Source of the DNA: Aristolochia californica
Taxonomy: Eukaryota > Streptophyta > Magnoliopsida > Piperales > Aristolochiaceae
Assembly: GCA_029961685.1 (NCBI GenBank)
Contig: JARWKL010000015.1
Span: 21,545,220-21,609,219 of the forward strand
Length of the DNA stretch: 64,000 nt
Direction: 5' to 3'
Below the pieces are notes generated by a model that did no database searches, was not told the origin of the DNA, and saw only the letters and a list, made by a program, of their open reading frames with translations. Shown one piece after another: positions 60,690 through 64,000 of this stretch. Each line of letters begins with the position of its first letter. Within the stretch, counting starts at the first letter, position 1. Both the position numbers and the translations under genes were made by a program.

Positions 60690-61424
60690 TCAAAGGAAGG
60701 ATGAAGAAGAAGACGGCGGAGGGCCATAGCCAGAAAAATCCGGCCAACGAGAAGAAGACGCTTCGGTGCCGCTGTTGTTCTTGTTGATCCAAAAACTCAA
60801 ATCAGGAGCGATGGGAGACAGGTTGTAGCCACCGTTGTCCATTCCAGCAGAAAAACCAGCCGGTAGGACTTCATCCTCTTCGTCGAAGAGAAGGCTTTGG
60901 AAATTGGGAGTGGGCACCTGCTGAGTGGCTGGAAGGTTGAATTCCTCCGAGGGGAGACCGAATGGGGAGGCAAGATCGGATGCATGGCTTAAGGAATGGA
61001 ACGACGCCAGCGTAGCGAGACAGCTACCTCCTCCGACTCCATAGTTTGCAGCAGTGTTCACGGAGACCGGAGGAGGAGCCGTCGAAGTGGCCGGCAGTAC
61101 AGGTTTTGGTTCATCGGACGGTGGCGGGGAAGAAGAAGAGGAATTTTTCTTCGATCGCTTACCCTTCCGACAGCCGCCTCCGACTGGGACGTTCCGGAGA
61201 GTCCCGCCCTTTGTCCAGTAACGCCGGCAGGTCTTGCAGTAGTATCTAGGCTGAGAGAGGCTGTAGTTGTTGTAGTAACAGAATTTGGTCTCCGTCGAGT
61301 TGCAGCGGGGGCATTTCTCCTTTTCCCCGTCGAGTTGCAGCGGGGGCCTCATCATTCCCGCCATCACTCCCCTCGGCTTCTGTTCCTGCTCCTGCTCCTT
61401 TATGATCGCATTCTCCTCCTCCAT
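60690..61424 (-). CDS. Dof-type zinc-finger transcription factor
   Basis: Single-exon gene of 244 residues. The Dof domain (about 36-87) has the CX2CX21CX2C zinc finger with Cys 38, 41, 63 and 66 ([46 protein letters not shown]). Dof proteins bind AAAG cores in plant promoters. A basic stretch after the finger can serve as a nuclear signal. The rest is Ser/Pro-rich with an acidic patch (FDEEDEVLP), likely regulatory. The ATG at 61424 is the first in frame and gives a short Gln/Glu-rich leader. Subgroup not assigned. The coding frame is intact. Confidence 0.95.
   Translation of the reverse strand: MEEENAIIKEQEQEQKPRGVMAGMMRPPLQLDGEKEKCPRCNSTETKFCYYNNYSLSQPRYYCKTCRRYWTKGGTLRNVPVGGGCRKGKRSKKNSSSSSPPPSDEPKPVLPATSTAPPPVSVNTAANYGVGGGSCLATLASFHSLSHASDLASPFGLPSEEFNLPATQQVPTPNFQSLLFDEEDEVLPAGFSAGMDNGGYNLSPIAPDLSFWINKNNSGTEASSSRWPDFSGYGPPPSSSSSFL
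61292..61347 (-). repeat. Perfect 21-bp direct repeat inside the Dof coding sequence, read in two frames
   Basis: The same 21 bases (61292-61312 and 61327-61347, 35 bp apart) encode CPRCNSTE of the zinc finger in one copy and RPPLQLDGE of the upstream leader in the other, because the period is not a multiple of three. Confidence 0.9.
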
Positions 61425-63181
61425 GGCTTCTTCTTCTTCCTGCTCCTTGCGTCTTCCGTTGTGTACTTGTCGTCGCCCTTAGGAAGGCTTAAGGTTGCAT
61501 GCGGATCGGGTTTGGAGCGGTTCGCCCTTTTAAGTTTTACGGTTTTGACTCAACGTGTCCGTTTGGAGCCTCGAAGAATCTATGCAAATTGCAGAAAACC
61601 GCGGCGGATCATCGCCACCAGGTCCTTTACCCACCCGACTTCAAATCAAGGGCTTCCGCAATTACAAATACATAAATATTTCCTAACAAGAAAATCTCAA
61701 TCTCTGCTGGGAGCCTACAGATTCCTCCTCCCTTTATCTCCTCCCTAAATGCAAACCAAAGGATCAAGAAGATTGGTTTTCTGATTTGCGCCACCACTGA
61801 GATAATTATATGTAAATTGACGGAGATGAATAAGCTATCGAAATGCATAAATCTTTGTCTGCGTCTGGACAGCGGGAAGGCCCGGAACCCGAGCCACCGC
61901 TTCCATGTAGAAATCAAAAACCTGCATGCCCTTCCCACTTCCGATCATTATCCTAGTACTCTGAAACATTAAAATTATCCAACACTCTCTCCCATGTTCT
62001 CGATCGCGATTCCAGTCTGAACAGTTACACTTACAGCCAGAAGCTTCTCACAGACGACACCCTTCTCCAGATTATTTCGTTCTCATTGGACTGGTCACTA
62101 TTTGTTACTGGCTTTCTGGTCTGATTTCTCCACCAAGGTCTTATGGTCTCGAGGTTTTCGTTGTGTTCATTGTTTACGGTGATAATGATAATGGATCGTC
62201 GTCGAATGATCTGGAAAACTGTGATATGCTTCCAGTTTGGTTCTTTTACTGAGAAATTTGATTAATGGATATAAATTTGAAAATGGGTCAAGCATTCTTT
62301 CGATTCCAAGCTGAAGCAGAAGTATTAGTTTAAATGATTTAAAAGATTAGTTTTATATCTATTGAAGTTTCCTTCATTCACAAATAAGAAAAAAATGATT
62401 GAAAATAGTTGAAAAAGAAAAATCAATTAGAGGTTCACATGTCATTCAAGCAAAAATTTAGTTGTTGAAGGGTAAATATGTATTTTTATTTAAATTTAAA
62501 TATATTAGAAATTAAAATATGGTGCCCCATTGCATGCACAACACTTCTCTGTTATGGAATCGTACCAACCGTTTTTTTCGGTGAGGTGTTCATGATTTTC
62601 ATTTACGTGGGAGTACTTCATAGAAAATAACGCAGGGGCGAGGTGAGGTGTCGCGATTTCCTTTTAGAGCTACCTCATGAATGTTTTTCCTTTTAATTTA
62701 AAATTTAATTAGAGAATAATTCTACATTTTTTATGATATCTCTATAAACATACTTGAGCTAATTGTTGTGAAGCTTCAATCAAGGGCCAAATTACTAGGC
62801 CTTCCTATTCTCACTAATGTCTCAAAAATGTAAGCAACACCATAGTAAATAATCTATAAATGAACCCTTTCAATTTTCCAAGAATTCTGAAAGAGAATAT
62901 GTTTGGGTCATTTTTGAGATAAAAAACTAACCTATAATTTTTGTAATGGATACTAAAATAAAATGGTATGATTTTGTAGGTCTAAACCCAAGATTTGAAA
63001 TTCAGCATGCAGTTTAAGTATTAGTTGAACTTTAGAAGTTAAAATATAGACATTGTTATGAATTAATACTCCCACAAAAACAATCGATCGGGTGCAATAG
63101 CGTGAATAGAAGAGCACTTTGGGTGCTTGTGGAGCCCTTTGCGACAAATACTTGTTAGACCCAATCCTCGACTCTTTTTCT
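61425..63181. promoter_or_regulatory. Dof 5' flank and intergenic DNA
   Basis: The first few hundred bases (61425-61750) should hold the Dof 5' UTR and promoter; pyrimidine-rich sequence lies just upstream of the start. Beyond this the DNA is AT-rich with no gene recognised. Confidence 0.4.
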
Positions 63182-63184
63182 TTA

Positions 63185-63603
63185 GAGCATGTTTGAAAAG
63201 AAAAGAAAAGAAAAGAAAAAAAAAGGGGAGAGAAAGTCCTTTTCCACTGTTTGGCAACACGAGTTTTCGAAGAGAAAGGAAAATATGTGTGAAACTTACT
63301 CTCTCTCTTGGTTAATAAACTTTCTCTACAAAAACATAATTTTGATATAAAAGGAAAGAAAGAGAAATAAGAGAGAAATTTTCAATCATCAAAATTTTAA
63401 AATATTACTAAATTTTCTTAACTTTTCCATTTTATTTTTTATTTTTTATTTTTGCATTCTTTCGAACAAGTAAACTGTATTTTTCATCTAGGGCATCCAA
63501 ACAAGAGAGAAAAAAAAGCTCTTTCCTTTTTGTTTCTTTTCCCATTATCTTTCTCTTACCTTTCTTTTCTTTGCTCTCCATTCTCCGTGTTTCAAACACA
63601 ACC
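63185..63603. mobile_element. Candidate Tourist-like MITE, about 419 bp
   Basis: Ends GAGCATGTTTG (63185-63195) and CAAACACAACC (63593-63603) form an imperfect terminal inverted repeat (7 of 11). TTA lies on both sides (63182-63184, 63604-63606), the 3-bp target duplication of PIF/Harbinger elements. The interior has mirrored purine-rich and pyrimidine-rich arms (AAAAGAAAAGAAAAG against CTTTTCTTT) with no coding capacity. Confidence 0.5.
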
Positions 63604-63606
63604 TTA

Positions 63607-64000
63607 ATGTCCAACAATGGTCGAAGAAATTGCAACGATCAGATGAGCTAATGGGTGTTTATGTTTATCAGTAAATAATAAATCTTTTCCATCGTTGTGA
63701 TTTTACCTACAATTTAAAAGGCTAATGTATGCCGGTAAACTATAAATTTCTTTCTTAATATATAAACTTATGGGACTACTTTAAGTTCTAAATTAATTAG
63801 AATTATTAATATTTTTTTCATCGACTCGTATAGACTCCAATTGACTATAATCTAAATTTTTCCTAAAATTCTATGTACATTTTTTAGATTCATTTGGGGA
63901 TATTCACAATATTCAAAGCATGAAGTAATACAAACCATTCCTTTTGCTCCAAGTCTTCTTTCTCTCTCGAAGAAATTTTCATGCAGAGATCTGGTCTAAT
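63607..64000. other. Right-edge intergenic sequence, nothing recognised
   Basis: AT-rich, no ORF or repeat pair supported. Confidence 0.4.

Noticed and set aside
60996..61748. 250-codon plus-strand open frame overlapping the Dof gene
   Set aside because: It is the antisense shadow of the GC-rich Dof coding sequence; the Dof frame explains the region fully and this one resembles no protein.

Overview
This window is nuclear DNA of a flowering plant. Coding exons have consensus GT/AG introns, the genes are recognisably angiosperm (a Dof factor, a GTE/BET bromodomain protein, the nucleoporin NUA), and transposable elements are plant types: L1-like LINEs with an RNase H tail, Ty1/copia elements primed from initiator tRNA-Met, TRIM miniatures and a probable Tourist-like MITE. 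Very large, TE-filled introns suggest a woody or early-diverging eudicot, but the species cannot be fixed from sequence alone.

Four host genes, all on the minus strand, are supported: (1) the 5' part of the nuclear-pore basket gene NUA/TPR, 12 exons between 4810 and 31708, running off the left edge; (2) a two-exon BTB/POZ gene like Arabidopsis At4g08455 (34572-44703); (3) a ten-exon bromodomain-NET gene of the GTE/BET family, closest to GTE12 (45493-52726, with 5' UTR exon sequence upstream); (4) an intronless Dof transcription factor (60690-61424). They are independently transcribed genes with no shared pathway.

Most of the remainder is transposons, concentrated in introns. NUA carries two introns of about 9.3 and 12.8 kb, plus a third running past the left edge, that hold decayed LINEs in both orientations, a TRIM, and a 4.2-kb non-autonomous LTR retrotransposon (10910-15116) flanked by a perfect 5-bp target duplication. 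That element has no gag or pol. It carries, in sense orientation, intronless decayed pieces of two unrelated host genes: a family-3 glycoside hydrolase (beta-D-glucan exohydrolase type) and an NADH-dependent glutamate synthase. This gene-capturing element is the most unusual object in the window. The BTB gene's single 9.4-kb intron holds a nearly full-length but dead copia element (36120-41555), itself hit by a short LINE tail.

Between NUA and the BTB gene lies a copia remnant with an 88-bp-LTR TRIM nested in it. The GTE promoter/5' UTR region has two separate tandem duplications (141 bp and 136 bp). Long C homopolymers (13-29 nt on the coding strand) recur in the LINEs, close to the ORF1/ORF2 junction and after the endonuclease domain. 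No rRNA, tRNA, CRISPR or organellar sequence was seen. All splice sites and alignments were made by eye.
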